Shown here: one piece after another, positions 8,763 to 15,144 of the stretch
Numbering within the stretch: position 1 is the stretch's first letter
Layout of the letters: the number at the start of each line of letters is the position of its first letter
Assembly (NCBI GenBank): GCA_011051425.1
Contig: DRLF01000121.1
Location: 1 to 15,761, forward strand
Direction of reading: 5' to 3'
DNA from: Thiolapillus brandeum
GTDB taxonomy: Bacteria; Pseudomonadota; Gammaproteobacteria; Chromatiales; Chromatiaceae
DNA length: 15,761 nucleotides
Notes under the pieces: model-generated
What the model saw: only the letters and a program-made list of their open reading frames with translations
Databases searched by the model: none
What the model was told of the DNA's origin: nothing
Made by a program: the position numbers and the translations under genes

Positions 8763-9382
8763 TGATAGCTCCGCATCTGCCCCACGAGTACGCCCTGTAT
8801 CTGCACCTGTTCAGGCAGGAAACTCATGGGTTGCATCTCGCTGTTGGCAGGGTGGAGGATGACTTTGCCGTTCTGCTGTTCGATGCGCTTGAGGGTGGCC
8901 TCTTCGCCATCCACCAGGGCTACCACGATCTCGCCGTTGTGGGCATGATCGCGCTGTTCGATGACGACCCAGTCACCATCCAGGATGCCTTCGTCGATCA
9001 TGGAATCACCCTTGACCTCGAGCACATAGCAGGGATTTTCTGTGCGCAGGGGCGGGGGCACGGTGATGGTCTCGGGGGTGCTGACGGCTTCGATGGGCTG
9101 GCCGGCGGCAATGCGCCCGTAGAGGGGCAGCTCGTTGAGATCGGGATCGATGGCATCATCGTCCGGCTGGGTCAGCCGGACGCCGCGGCGCTGGTTGTTC
9201 ATGGGTTCGATCAGCCCTTCCTTGATCAGCGCCTGAAGCTGCTTGTGAAGGGAACCGCGGGAACTCAAACCCAAGGCTTCGCAAAGCTCGTTCAGCGTGG
9301 GAGGGTGAGGAAATTCATGCAGGTGAGTCAGCAGGTATTCATAGATTTCCTGCTGGCGGCGGGTCAGGCTGGGCATGTTCAT
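8759..9382 (-). CDS. lexA: LexA SOS repressor with atypical recognition helix
   Basis: A 207-residue transcriptional repressor of the SOS regulon, self-cleaving when stimulated by RecA filaments. The C-terminal S24 peptidase domain is intact: cleavage site A93-G94 (in RIAAGQP), catalytic Ser in GDSM (S127) and Lys in ATLKRIE (K165). The N-terminal winged helix begins LTRRQQEIYEYL, with PPTLNELCEALGLSS leading into the recognition helix. That helix reads SRGSLHKQLQAL, whereas E. coli has SPNAAEEHLKAL, so most base-contacting positions differ. The ATG at 9382 has GAGGA 7 bases upstream; a second ATG two codons in (M3) is possible but less well spaced. tag overlaps the stop. A perfect inverted repeat over the -10 element upstream is the likely auto-regulatory operator. 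Confidence 0.96.
   Translation of the reverse strand: MNMPSLTRRQQEIYEYLLTHLHEFPHPPTLNELCEALGLSSRGSLHKQLQALIKEGLIEPMNNQRRGVRLTQPDDDAIDPDLNELPLYGRIAAGQPIEAVSTPETITVPPPLRTENPCYVLEVKGDSMIDEGILDGDWVVIEQRDHAHNGEIVVALVDGEEATLKRIEQQNGKVILHPANSEMQPMSFLPEQVQIQGVLVGQMRSYH
8769..8772 (-). promoter_or_regulatory. Ribosome binding site fixing the TTG start of tag
   Basis: On the minus strand GGAG lies 6 bases before the TTG at 8762, inside the last codons of lexA. There is no nearby ATG in frame that keeps the RRCTW family start, so this site supports the unusual TTG start and the lexA-tag overlap. Confidence 0.6.
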
Positions 9383-9403
9383 GGAAACGTCCTCTGTGCT
9401 ATG

Positions 9404-9424
9404 TTTGTTCTATTGTAGAACAAA
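9404..9424 (-). promoter_or_regulatory. lexA promoter -10 embedded in a perfect inverted repeat (candidate LexA operator)
   Basis: Arms TTTGTTCTA (9404-9412) and TAGAACAAA (9416-9424) are perfect reverse complements around a 3-base spacer; the core reads GTTC-N7-GAAC. On the minus strand the centre spells TACAAT (9417-9412), a 5/6 match to a sigma70 -10, which puts the lexA transcript start near 9405, about 22 bases before the ATG. The matching -35 is poor (GTGCAA, 3/6, 17-base spacer). A repressor bound here would block RNA polymerase. An overlapping alternative is TTGT-N8-ACAG at 9413-9428, one base from the canonical CTGT-N8-ACAG box. The inverted repeat is seen directly; LexA binding is inference. 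Confidence 0.6.
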
Positions 9425-9495
9425 ACAGAAACTTTTGCACGGGTCTCGGTAAATCACCCAGGACCACGTCGTTTAAGCTCCTAAATTATTGATAA

Positions 9496-9599
9496 GGCTG
9501 GGGTGGCATCTGCTCGGAAAAACGCCGTAAATACATCCATGTAGGCTCCGCGTCGGCATCCCTGCCTCCGATGTTCTCCGAGCAGATGCCACCCCGGCC
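9496..9599. repeat. Palindromic intergenic element (REP/MITE-like, non-coding)
   Basis: Perfect 19-bp inverted repeat: GGGGTGGCATCTGCTCGGA at 9500-9518 and its exact reverse complement at 9577-9595. Pairing extends to 23 bp (9496-9518 with 9577-9599) if one G-T wobble is allowed. The 58-base interior holds two further small palindromes, TACAT-CC-ATGTA (9532-9543) and GGCA-TCCC-TGCC (9555-9566), so one strand could fold into a cross-like structure. Nothing here codes; the minus-strand ORF over it has no family features. From memory, the interior (AATACATCCATGTAGGCTC) resembles a motif recurring in intergenic repeats of gammaproteobacteria, but that was not checked. No target-site duplication is obvious at the ends. 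It sits between the divergent lexA and gltX promoters. Confidence 0.65.
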
Positions 9600-9658
9600 C
9601 AAAACTTAGATGACGGGATCCTGGCAAATCACCGCCGGATGGCAGCAATTTTCCGCGA

Positions 9659-9688
9659 TTTACATGGGGCGGCCTGATAAAATAAACG
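9659..9688 (+). promoter_or_regulatory. Possible gltX promoter
   Basis: TTTACA (9659-9664, 5/6 match to the -35 consensus) is followed after 18 bases by TAAACG (9683-9688, only 3/6 for the -10), within an AT-rich stretch. Shifted -10 candidates nearby, such as TAAAAT at 9678, have poor spacing. A gltX promoter must lie between the palindromic element and 9715, but this exact assignment is weak. Confidence 0.25.
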
Positions 9689-9715
9689 ATTGTATTTTCC
9701 TGTGACGACAAACCA

Positions 9716-11116
9716 ATGACTGTCAGAACACGTTTTGCTCCCAGCCCCACTGGCTACCTCCACGTGGGTGGAGCCCGCACGGCGCTCTTTTCCTGGCTGC
9801 ATGCGCGCAAGCACGGCGGCCAGTTCGTGCTGCGTATCGAGGATACTGACCTGGAGCGCTCCACCGCGGAATCCGTGAATGCCATCCTGGAAGGCATGAC
9901 CTGGCTGGGGCTGGAATATGACGAGGGCCCTTTCTACCAGACCCATCGTTTCGACCGGTACAACGAAGTCATCGATCAGCTTCTGGAAAAGGGCCTGGCC
10001 TACCGCTGCGACTGTTCCAGGGAACGGCTGGAAAAACTGCGGGAAGAACAGATGGCGCGCAAGGAGAAACCCCGCTATGACGGTTTCTGCCGCCACCGGG
10101 AAATCGATCCCGGTCATCCCCATGTGGTCCGTTTTCACAACCCTGATGAAGGCGTGGTCGAGTTCGATGACCTGGTGCGCGGTCGCATCAGCGTTGCCAA
10201 TACCGAGCTGGACGATCTCATCATCCGGCGCAGCGATGGCACGCCGACCTACAACCTGACCGTGGTGGTCGACGATGCGGACATGAACATCACCCAGGTG
10301 ATTCGTGGTGATGACCACATCAACAACACGCCACGTCAGATCAACCTGCTCAACGCCCTGGGCCTGAAAGTGCCCGAGTATGCCCATCTGCCCATGATTC
10401 TCGGCGACGATGGCGCACGCCTGTCGAAAAGACATGGTGCGGTGAGTGTGATGCAGTACATGGAAGAAGGTTTTCTGCCCGAAGCGCTGCTCAACTACCT
10501 GGTACGGTTGGGATGGTCCCATGGTGATCAGGAGATCTTTTCCCTGGATGAAATGGTGGAGCTGTTCGATCTCGCCGAAGTCAACAGGGCGCCTTCGGCA
10601 TTCAATACGGAAAAGCTGCTGTGGATCAACCAGCACTACCTCAAGTCCGATGATCCGAAACGCATTGCGCGGCTGCTGTCGCCCCATCTGGGCAAGCTGG
10701 ATATCGATCCCACCGAAGGCCCGGATCTGGTGCAGGTGGTTGAAGCACAGCGGGAACGCGCCAGCACCCTGGTGGAACTGGCGCGGATCAGCGCCTTCTA
10801 TTACCGGGATTTCGATACCTTCGAACCCAAGGCGGCAAAAAAGACCTTGAAGGAAGCTGCACTTGAGCCCCTGGCGCTGGTACGCGCCCGGCTGGCGGAA
10901 CTTTCGGAATGGAACCGGGAAGACATTCACGAGGTGATAGACAGCGCTGTCAAAACCCTGGAGGTGGGCTTTGGCAAAGTGGCCATGCCTGTGCGGGTTG
11001 CCGTCACCGGTGGTGCGCCGTCACCGGATCTGGATCTCACCATGGAAATGATCGGTCAGGCAGCCTGCCTGCGCCGCATCGACAAAGCCATCGACTACAT
11101 ACAGAAGCTGTCATGA
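9716..11116 (+). CDS. gltX: Glutamyl-tRNA synthetase
   Basis: A 466-residue class I synthetase that charges tRNA-Glu with glutamate. The ATP-site signatures are [13 protein letters not shown] near the N-terminus (the HIGH box reads HVGG) and LSKRHGA (the KMSKS loop). Zinc ligands C98, C100, C125 and H127 fall at the same numbers as in the E. coli enzyme, so this is the zinc-containing form. [10 protein letters not shown], the [11 protein letters not shown] segment and the helical anticodon-binding C-terminus ([23 protein letters not shown]) are all present, and the length matches the family. The ATG at 9716 gives the usual [13 protein letters not shown] start. No convincing Shine-Dalgarno sequence precedes it, which is unusual for so highly expressed a gene. 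The stop overlaps the glnS start as ATGA (11113-11116). Confidence 0.97.
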   Translation: MTVRTRFAPSPTGYLHVGGARTALFSWLHARKHGGQFVLRIEDTDLERSTAESVNAILEGMTWLGLEYDEGPFYQTHRFDRYNEVIDQLLEKGLAYRCDCSRERLEKLREEQMARKEKPRYDGFCRHREIDPGHPHVVRFHNPDEGVVEFDDLVRGRISVANTELDDLIIRRSDGTPTYNLTVVVDDADMNITQVIRGDDHINNTPRQINLLNALGLKVPEYAHLPMILGDDGARLSKRHGAVSVMQYMEEGFLPEALLNYLVRLGWSHGDQEIFSLDEMVELFDLAEVNRAPSAFNTEKLLWINQHYLKSDDPKRIARLLSPHLGKLDIDPTEGPDLVQVVEAQRERASTLVELARISAFYYRDFDTFEPKAAKKTLKEAALEPLALVRARLAELSEWNREDIHEVIDSAVKTLEVGFGKVAMPVRVAVTGGAPSPDLDLTMEMIGQAACLRRIDKAIDYIQKLS

Positions 11117-12774
11117 CAGAAAACAACAAACCAACAAACTTCATCCGCCAGATCATCGAAGAAGACCTGGCCAGCGGCAAACACAGCAGCATACGCACCC
11201 GTTTTCCCCCGGAGCCCAACGGCTATCTGCATATCGGCCATGCCAAGTCCATTGTGCTCAATTTCGGCGTGGCGGAAGACTACAACGGCCAGTGCAACCT
11301 GCGCTTCGACGACACCAATCCCCACAAGGAGGATGAAGAGTACGTGGAAGCCATCAAGGATGATGTGCGCTGGCTGGGGTATCAGTGGGCGGGGCAGTAC
11401 TTCGCCTCGGACTATTTCGAGCAGCTGTATCAGTTTGCCGTGGAGCTCATCGAAAGCGGCAAGGCCTATGTCTGTGACCTGAATGCCGACCAGGTGCGCG
11501 AGTACCGTGGCACCCTCACCGAGCCCGGCAAGGACAGCCCCTTCCGGGACCGCAGCGTGGAAGAGAATCTTGACCTGTTCAAGCGCATGCGGGCAGGCGA
11601 GTTCGAGGATGGCACACGCACCCTGCGGGCCAGGATAGACATGGCCTCTCCGAACATGAACATGCGGGATCCGGCCATCTACCGCATCCGTCGCGGGGCG
11701 GTGCATCACCAGACGGGTGATACATGGAGCATCTATCCCATGTACGATTTCACCCATCCGATCTCCGATGCGCTGGAAGGCATCACCCATTCACTCTGCA
11801 CCCTGGAGTTCGAGGATCACCGCCCCCTGTATGACTGGATACTGGACAACATCACCATACCCTGTCATCCGCGACAGATAGAGTTCGCCCGGCTGAACCT
11901 GGAATACACGGTGATGAGCAAACGCAAGCTCACCCAGCTGGTATCCGAGGAACACGTGGAAGGCTGGGACGACCCGCGCATGCCCACCATTGCCGGACTG
12001 CGGCGCCGCGGCTATACGCCTGCCGCCATCCGTGATTTCTGCAACCGTATCGGCGTCACCAAATCCGACGGCACCGTGGAGATGAGTGTGCTCGAAGCCA
12101 GCATCCGCGAAGACCTGGACCGTACCGCGCCTCGCCGCATGACGGTGCTCGATCCCCTGCGCGTGGTCATTACCAACTACCCGGAGGAACAGGAAGAGAT
12201 TCTCCAGGGACCCAACCATCCCAAGGACGAGTCCATGGGTACGCGTGAACTGAAATTCTCACGGGAGCTGTGGATAGACCGGGCAGATTTCCGCGAGGAA
12301 GCCAACAAGAAGTACAAACGCCTGATCACCGGTGGCGAGGTGCGATTGCGCAACGCTTACACCATCATCTGTGAAAAGGTCATCAAGGATGTCAGCGGTG
12401 AGATCAAGGAACTGCAATGCACTTATGATCCCAACACCCTGGGCAAGAACCCGGAAGGACGCAAGGTAAGAGGCGTCATCCACTGGGTTTCCGCGCTGTC
12501 GGCAGTGCCCGCCGAAGTGCGGCTGTATGACCGCCTGTTCACCGTGCCGGCGCCAGACGGCGATAAAGACAAGCCATTCCAGCAGTTCCTGAATCCCGAA
12601 TCCCTGACTGTATGCCAGGCCATGCTCGAACCCGCACTGGCTGAAGCGGAACCCGGCGAGCGCTTCCAGTTCGAGCGCGAAGGCTATTTTTGCCGGGATA
12701 CCAAGGCGGCCAATGCCGGGGAACTGGTATTCAACCGCGTGGTTACCCTGAGAGATTCCTGGGGCAAGGGATGA
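11113..12774 (+). CDS. glnS: Glutaminyl-tRNA synthetase
   Basis: A 553-residue class I synthetase that charges tRNA-Gln directly; E. coli GlnS has 554 residues. It shows [17 protein letters not shown] with a perfect HIGH box, FDDTNP, the KMSKS variant VMSKRKL, and the two C-terminal beta-barrel anticodon-binding domains (through [10 protein letters not shown] and the terminal [28 protein letters not shown]). The frame is open further upstream to 10909, but ATG 11113 starts the family homology ([11 protein letters not shown]) and overlaps the gltX stop as ATGA, so it was chosen. Coupling to gltX suggests matched production of the two related synthetases. No terminator follows, so transcripts may read into the tRNA genes 116 bases downstream. 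Presence of GlnS implies that direct charging, not only transamidation, supplies Gln-tRNA. Confidence 0.97.
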   Translation: MTENNKPTNFIRQIIEEDLASGKHSSIRTRFPPEPNGYLHIGHAKSIVLNFGVAEDYNGQCNLRFDDTNPHKEDEEYVEAIKDDVRWLGYQWAGQYFASDYFEQLYQFAVELIESGKAYVCDLNADQVREYRGTLTEPGKDSPFRDRSVEENLDLFKRMRAGEFEDGTRTLRARIDMASPNMNMRDPAIYRIRRGAVHHQTGDTWSIYPMYDFTHPISDALEGITHSLCTLEFEDHRPLYDWILDNITIPCHPRQIEFARLNLEYTVMSKRKLTQLVSEEHVEGWDDPRMPTIAGLRRRGYTPAAIRDFCNRIGVTKSDGTVEMSVLEASIREDLDRTAPRRMTVLDPLRVVITNYPEEQEEILQGPNHPKDESMGTRELKFSRELWIDRADFREEANKKYKRLITGGEVRLRNAYTIICEKVIKDVSGEIKELQCTYDPNTLGKNPEGRKVRGVIHWVSALSAVPAEVRLYDRLFTVPAPDGDKDKPFQQFLNPESLTVCQAMLEPALAEAEPGERFQFEREGYFCRDTKAANAGELVFNRVVTLRDSWGKG

Positions 12775-12807
12775 AGGGCAGCAGTGCAAAAAATCTTTCA
12801 AAAACTG

Positions 12808-12836
12808 TAGACAGGGAAAAATGACTGGATTATCAT
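12808..12836 (+). promoter_or_regulatory. Strong sigma70 promoter for the tRNA genes
   Basis: TAGACA (12808-12813, 5/6) and TATCAT (12831-12836, 5/6) are separated by exactly 17 bases. The bases after the -10, ACGCGCC, form a GC-rich discriminator of the kind typical of stable-RNA promoters under stringent (ppGpp) control. Transcription would start near 12843, giving a leader of about 48 bases before tRNA-Ala. The elements are seen; stringent control is inferred from known rRNA and tRNA promoters. Confidence 0.75.
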
Positions 12837-12890
12837 ACGCGCCTCTTGAGGAAGCCTAAGGCACTGCAGAGGTTCCATAGGTACTTAAGC

Positions 12891-12966
12891 GGGGCCATAG
12901 CTCAGCTGGGAGAGCGCAACACTGGCAGTGTTGAGGTCGGCGGTTCGATCCCGCCTGGCTCCACCA
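12891..12966 (+). tRNA. tRNA-Ala (anticodon GGC)
   Basis: A 76-base cloverleaf with encoded CCA. The acceptor arm is GGGGCCA with TGGCTCC (one G-T pair), the D arm GCTC/GAGC, the anticodon arm CAACA-CTGGCAG-TGTTG giving anticodon GGC, and the T arm GGCGG-TTCGATC-CCGCC, with discriminator A. It is the first gene of a two-tRNA unit. In E. coli, tRNA-Ala(GGC) genes also lie beside gltX, so the location fits a known association. Confidence 0.97.
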
Positions 12967-12991
12967 ACAATTTCAAGCGACAAGTTTACTT

Positions 12992-13067
12992 GTCCCCTTC
13001 GTCTAGAGGCCTAGGACACCGCCCTTTCACGGCGGTAACAGGGGTTCGACTCCCCTAGGGGACGCCA
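12992..13067 (+). tRNA. tRNA-Glu (anticodon TTC)
   Basis: A 76-base cloverleaf with encoded CCA. The acceptor arm is GTCCCCT with AGGGGAC, discriminator G, anticodon arm CCGCC-CTTTCAC-GGCGG giving TTC, and T arm GGGG-TTCGACT-CCCC. It follows tRNA-Ala after 25 bases and shares its promoter and terminator. It is the substrate of the GltX enzyme encoded upstream. Confidence 0.97.
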
Positions 13068-13075
13068 TATAAACT

Positions 13076-13106
13076 AACCACTTGCAGAGATGTGAGTGGT
13101 TTTTTT
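13076..13106 (+). terminator. Rho-independent terminator of the tRNA unit
   Basis: Stem AACCACTTGCA (13076-13086) pairs with TGTGAGTGGTT (13091-13101) over 11 bp with two G-T wobbles, closed by a GAGA loop of the GNRA type and followed by an unbroken T run to 13106. It ends the tRNA transcript and any glnS read-through. Confidence 0.92.
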
Positions 13107-13209
13107 ATGTCCAGTGTCCCGGCTATCTCTGGTGTACCGGCAAGGCCGAATGTTGGTTTTGCAAACCGGAAACAGTTCTATTGCCGGGAAATTGTTTCAC
13201 CTGAACGTT

Positions 13210-13674
13210 ATGAAGAAACCAGATATCAGAATCGTATCCGGCGGACAGACGGGCGTGGATCGTGCCGCCCTCGACGTGGCGCTGGAACTGGGGCTGCGCT
13301 GCGGCGGCTGGTGCCCCAAAGGCCGGCGTGCTCTGGATGGTCCCATTCCTGAGCGCTATCCAGTGAAAGAGACAGAAAGCGCTGACTATAGTGTGCGCAC
13401 GCGCCTGAATGTGCGGGATGCCGATGCCACGCTGATCCTGAATTGTGGCGAACTCAGCGGCGGTACGGCCTATACTCTGCGTGTTGCCGAAGAACTGGGC
13501 AGAGCGGTGCTGGTGCAGGATATGGATCACGGGGGAAATGTGGCGCAGGTGCACAGCTGGCTTGAGGCTCACGGGGTTCGTGTGCTCAATGTTGCCGGTC
13601 CCCGGGAAAACAAGTGTCCCGGTATCTACAGCAGGGTGAGACATTTTCTGAGCCAGTTGCTGGCAGGCAGCTGA
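13210..13674 (+). CDS. Putative molybdenum-carrier family protein (SLOG-like fold)
   Basis: A 154-residue cytoplasmic protein matching the family labelled putative molybdenum carrier (related to YpsA/LOG Rossmann-like nucleotide-binding proteins). Diagnostic segments are the N-terminal IVSGGQTGVDRAALD with its glycine-rich loop, GGWCPKGRRALDGPIPERYP, LNVRDADATLIL, SGGTAYTLRVAEELG and the C-terminal LNVAGPRENKCPGIYSRVRHFL. The frame opens at 13096, but the 38 extra residues do not look like the family and overlap the post-terminator region, so ATG 13210 (MKKPDIRIVSGG) is preferred; no strong Shine-Dalgarno precedes it. The gene stands alone after the tRNA terminator, with no molybdenum cofactor genes nearby. 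The family name rests on distant similarity to an algal cofactor carrier; a role in nucleotide or nucleotide-derivative binding is equally possible. Confidence 0.82.
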   Translation: MKKPDIRIVSGGQTGVDRAALDVALELGLRCGGWCPKGRRALDGPIPERYPVKETESADYSVRTRLNVRDADATLILNCGELSGGTAYTLRVAEELGRAVLVQDMDHGGNVAQVHSWLEAHGVRVLNVAGPRENKCPGIYSRVRHFLSQLLAGS

Positions 13675-13707
13675 GCACCAGCCACCCAGAATTCCCGTAT
13701 CCAGCGG

Positions 13708-13716
13708 TGGTATAAT
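13708..13716 (+). promoter_or_regulatory. Extended -10 promoter for the phosphomannomutase gene
   Basis: TGGTATAAT is a perfect extended -10 (TGnTATAAT). No good -35 lies 17 bases upstream, which extended -10 promoters do not need. The start would fall near 13723, giving a leader of about 33 bases with GAGGA at 13745-13749. Confidence 0.65.
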
Positions 13717-13755
13717 GATATAAATATTGTCATCGCGCAGCACCGAGGATTTCTC

Positions 13756-15114
13756 ATGGAAAAAATAACCTGTTTCAAGGCCTATGACGTACGCGGCCGT
13801 ATTCCTGACCAGCTCAATGAAGATATCGCCTATCGCATCGGCAGGGCCTACGCAGCGTTTCTCAATCCGAAAACCGTGGTAGTGGGGGAGGATATCCGTC
13901 TGTCCAGTCCCGGGCTGCTCAAAGCCGTGGTTCGCGGACTCACGGACAGTGGGGTGAATGTCAAGGAACTGGGACTGTGTGGTACAGAGATCGTGTATTT
14001 TGCCACGGATCATTATGGCTATGACGGTGGCATCATGGTTACCGCCAGCCACAATCCCATGGACTACAACGGTCTGAAGTTCGTGCGGGAAGGCTCCCGT
14101 CCCATCAGCGCCGATACCGGTCTGCAGGATATTCGCGAGCTGGCGGAGAAGAATGAATTTACCGATGCCGAACAGAAGGGCGCGGTGGAAAGTATCGAGT
14201 GGAAAGACGACTATATTCGGGCGCTGCTCGGTTATGTCGACCTGGACAAGCTCAAACCCCTGAAGATCGTTGCTAACCCCGGCAATGGTGGCGCCGGCCC
14301 CATCATCGATCTGCTGGAAGAGCACCTGCCATTCGAATTCGTGCGCATCAACTTCGAGCCGGATGGCACTTTCCCCAATGGCATACCCAACCCCATCCTG
14401 CCGGAGAACCGCCAGGCCACCATCGATGCGGTGCTGGAACACAAGGCGGATTTCGGGATCGCCTGGGACGGCGACTACGACCGCTGTTTCCTGTTCGACG
14501 AAACAGGCCGCTTCATCGAAGGCTACTACATCGTCGGCCTGCTCGCGGAAGCCTTTCTGGCCAAGCATCCCGGTTCCAAGATCATCTATGATCCCCGGGT
14601 TATCTGGAATACCATTGACATCGTTGAATCGGCGGGGGGCATTCCCATCCAGAGTGTTTCGGGGCATGCTTTCATCAAGCAGCGCATGCGCGAAGAGGAT
14701 GCCATCTATGGCGGGGAGATGAGCGCACACCATTACTTCCGTGATTTCGCCTATTGCGACAGCGGGCAGATTCCCTGGCTGCTGGTTGCCGAGCTGATCA
14801 GTGTTAAGGGGCGCAGCCTGAGCAGCATGCTGGACGAGCGTATCGCCAAGTTCCCCACCAGCGGCGAGATCAATTTCAAGGTAAAGGATGCGGCTGAAGC
14901 GGTAAAAGCCGTGGAGGAGAAATATCTGCCTTCCGCCAAGCGCGTGGATCGCACCGATGGCCTGTCTCTGGAATACGATAACTGGCGTTTCAACCTGCGG
15001 GCTTCCAATACCGAGCCGGTGCTGCGCCTTAACCTTGAGACCCGTGGTGACCAGCAGCTCATGAAGGAGAAGACCGCTGAAATAAGCGAACTGCTGCGGA
15101 GCATGGCTGGCTGA
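13756..15114 (+). CDS. manB: Phosphomannomutase/phosphoglucomutase, CpsG/ManB type
   Basis: A 452-residue enzyme of the alpha-D-phosphohexomutase family that interconverts mannose-6-P and mannose-1-P (and possibly the glucose pair), feeding GDP-mannose for polysaccharides. Domains follow the usual order: catalytic phosphoserine in [11 protein letters not shown] (S98), the metal loop DGDYDR (D238, D240, D242), the sugar-specificity loop GEMSAHH (E321, S323) and the phosphate loop RASNTEP (R415-E420). The N-terminus ([10 protein letters not shown]) and stretches such as [15 protein letters not shown] closely match E. coli CpsG. The start is fixed by GAGGA 6 bases before ATG 13756 and by the extended -10 promoter upstream. 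The next gene starts 30 bases after the stop with no terminator, suggesting co-transcription. Whether glucose or mannose phosphate is preferred cannot be decided here. Confidence 0.95.
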   Translation: MEKITCFKAYDVRGRIPDQLNEDIAYRIGRAYAAFLNPKTVVVGEDIRLSSPGLLKAVVRGLTDSGVNVKELGLCGTEIVYFATDHYGYDGGIMVTASHNPMDYNGLKFVREGSRPISADTGLQDIRELAEKNEFTDAEQKGAVESIEWKDDYIRALLGYVDLDKLKPLKIVANPGNGGAGPIIDLLEEHLPFEFVRINFEPDGTFPNGIPNPILPENRQATIDAVLEHKADFGIAWDGDYDRCFLFDETGRFIEGYYIVGLLAEAFLAKHPGSKIIYDPRVIWNTIDIVESAGGIPIQSVSGHAFIKQRMREEDAIYGGEMSAHHYFRDFAYCDSGQIPWLLVAELISVKGRSLSSMLDERIAKFPTSGEINFKVKDAAEAVKAVEEKYLPSAKRVDRTDGLSLEYDNWRFNLRASNTEPVLRLNLETRGDQQLMKEKTAEISELLRSMAG

Positions 15115-15144
15115 CGCCATTCGCGGGACGAAAAGGGGAACAGG

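Larger units (their letters stand above)
9383..9715. other. lexA-gltX divergent intergenic region
   Basis: This 333-base stretch contains no supportable gene. From left to right it holds the lexA leader and operator-like palindrome, an AT-rich spacer, the 104-base palindromic element, and the gltX leader. GGYAAATCACC occurs twice in direct orientation (9448-9458 and 9623-9633, one base different) on either side of the palindromic element. Confidence 0.7.

Noticed and set aside
9481-9750. 89-codon minus-strand open frame across the palindromic element
   Set aside because: It is a translation of the repeat with no family features and runs into the start of gltX.
9629-10930. 433-codon open frame on the minus strand
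   Set aside because: Antisense shadow of gltX, which has unmistakable synthetase motifs on the plus strand; the shadow has no recognisable domains.
10909-11112. Upstream extension of glnS by 68 codons into gltX
   Set aside because: GlnS homology and the usual length begin at 11113; the extra part is the out-of-frame reading of gltX.
12846-13058. 70-codon open frame across the tRNA genes
   Set aside because: It overlaps both tRNAs and simply reads through their sequence.
13096-13209. Longer N-terminus for the molybdenum-carrier protein
   Set aside because: The extra 38 residues do not resemble the family, and the start lies against the terminator T run.
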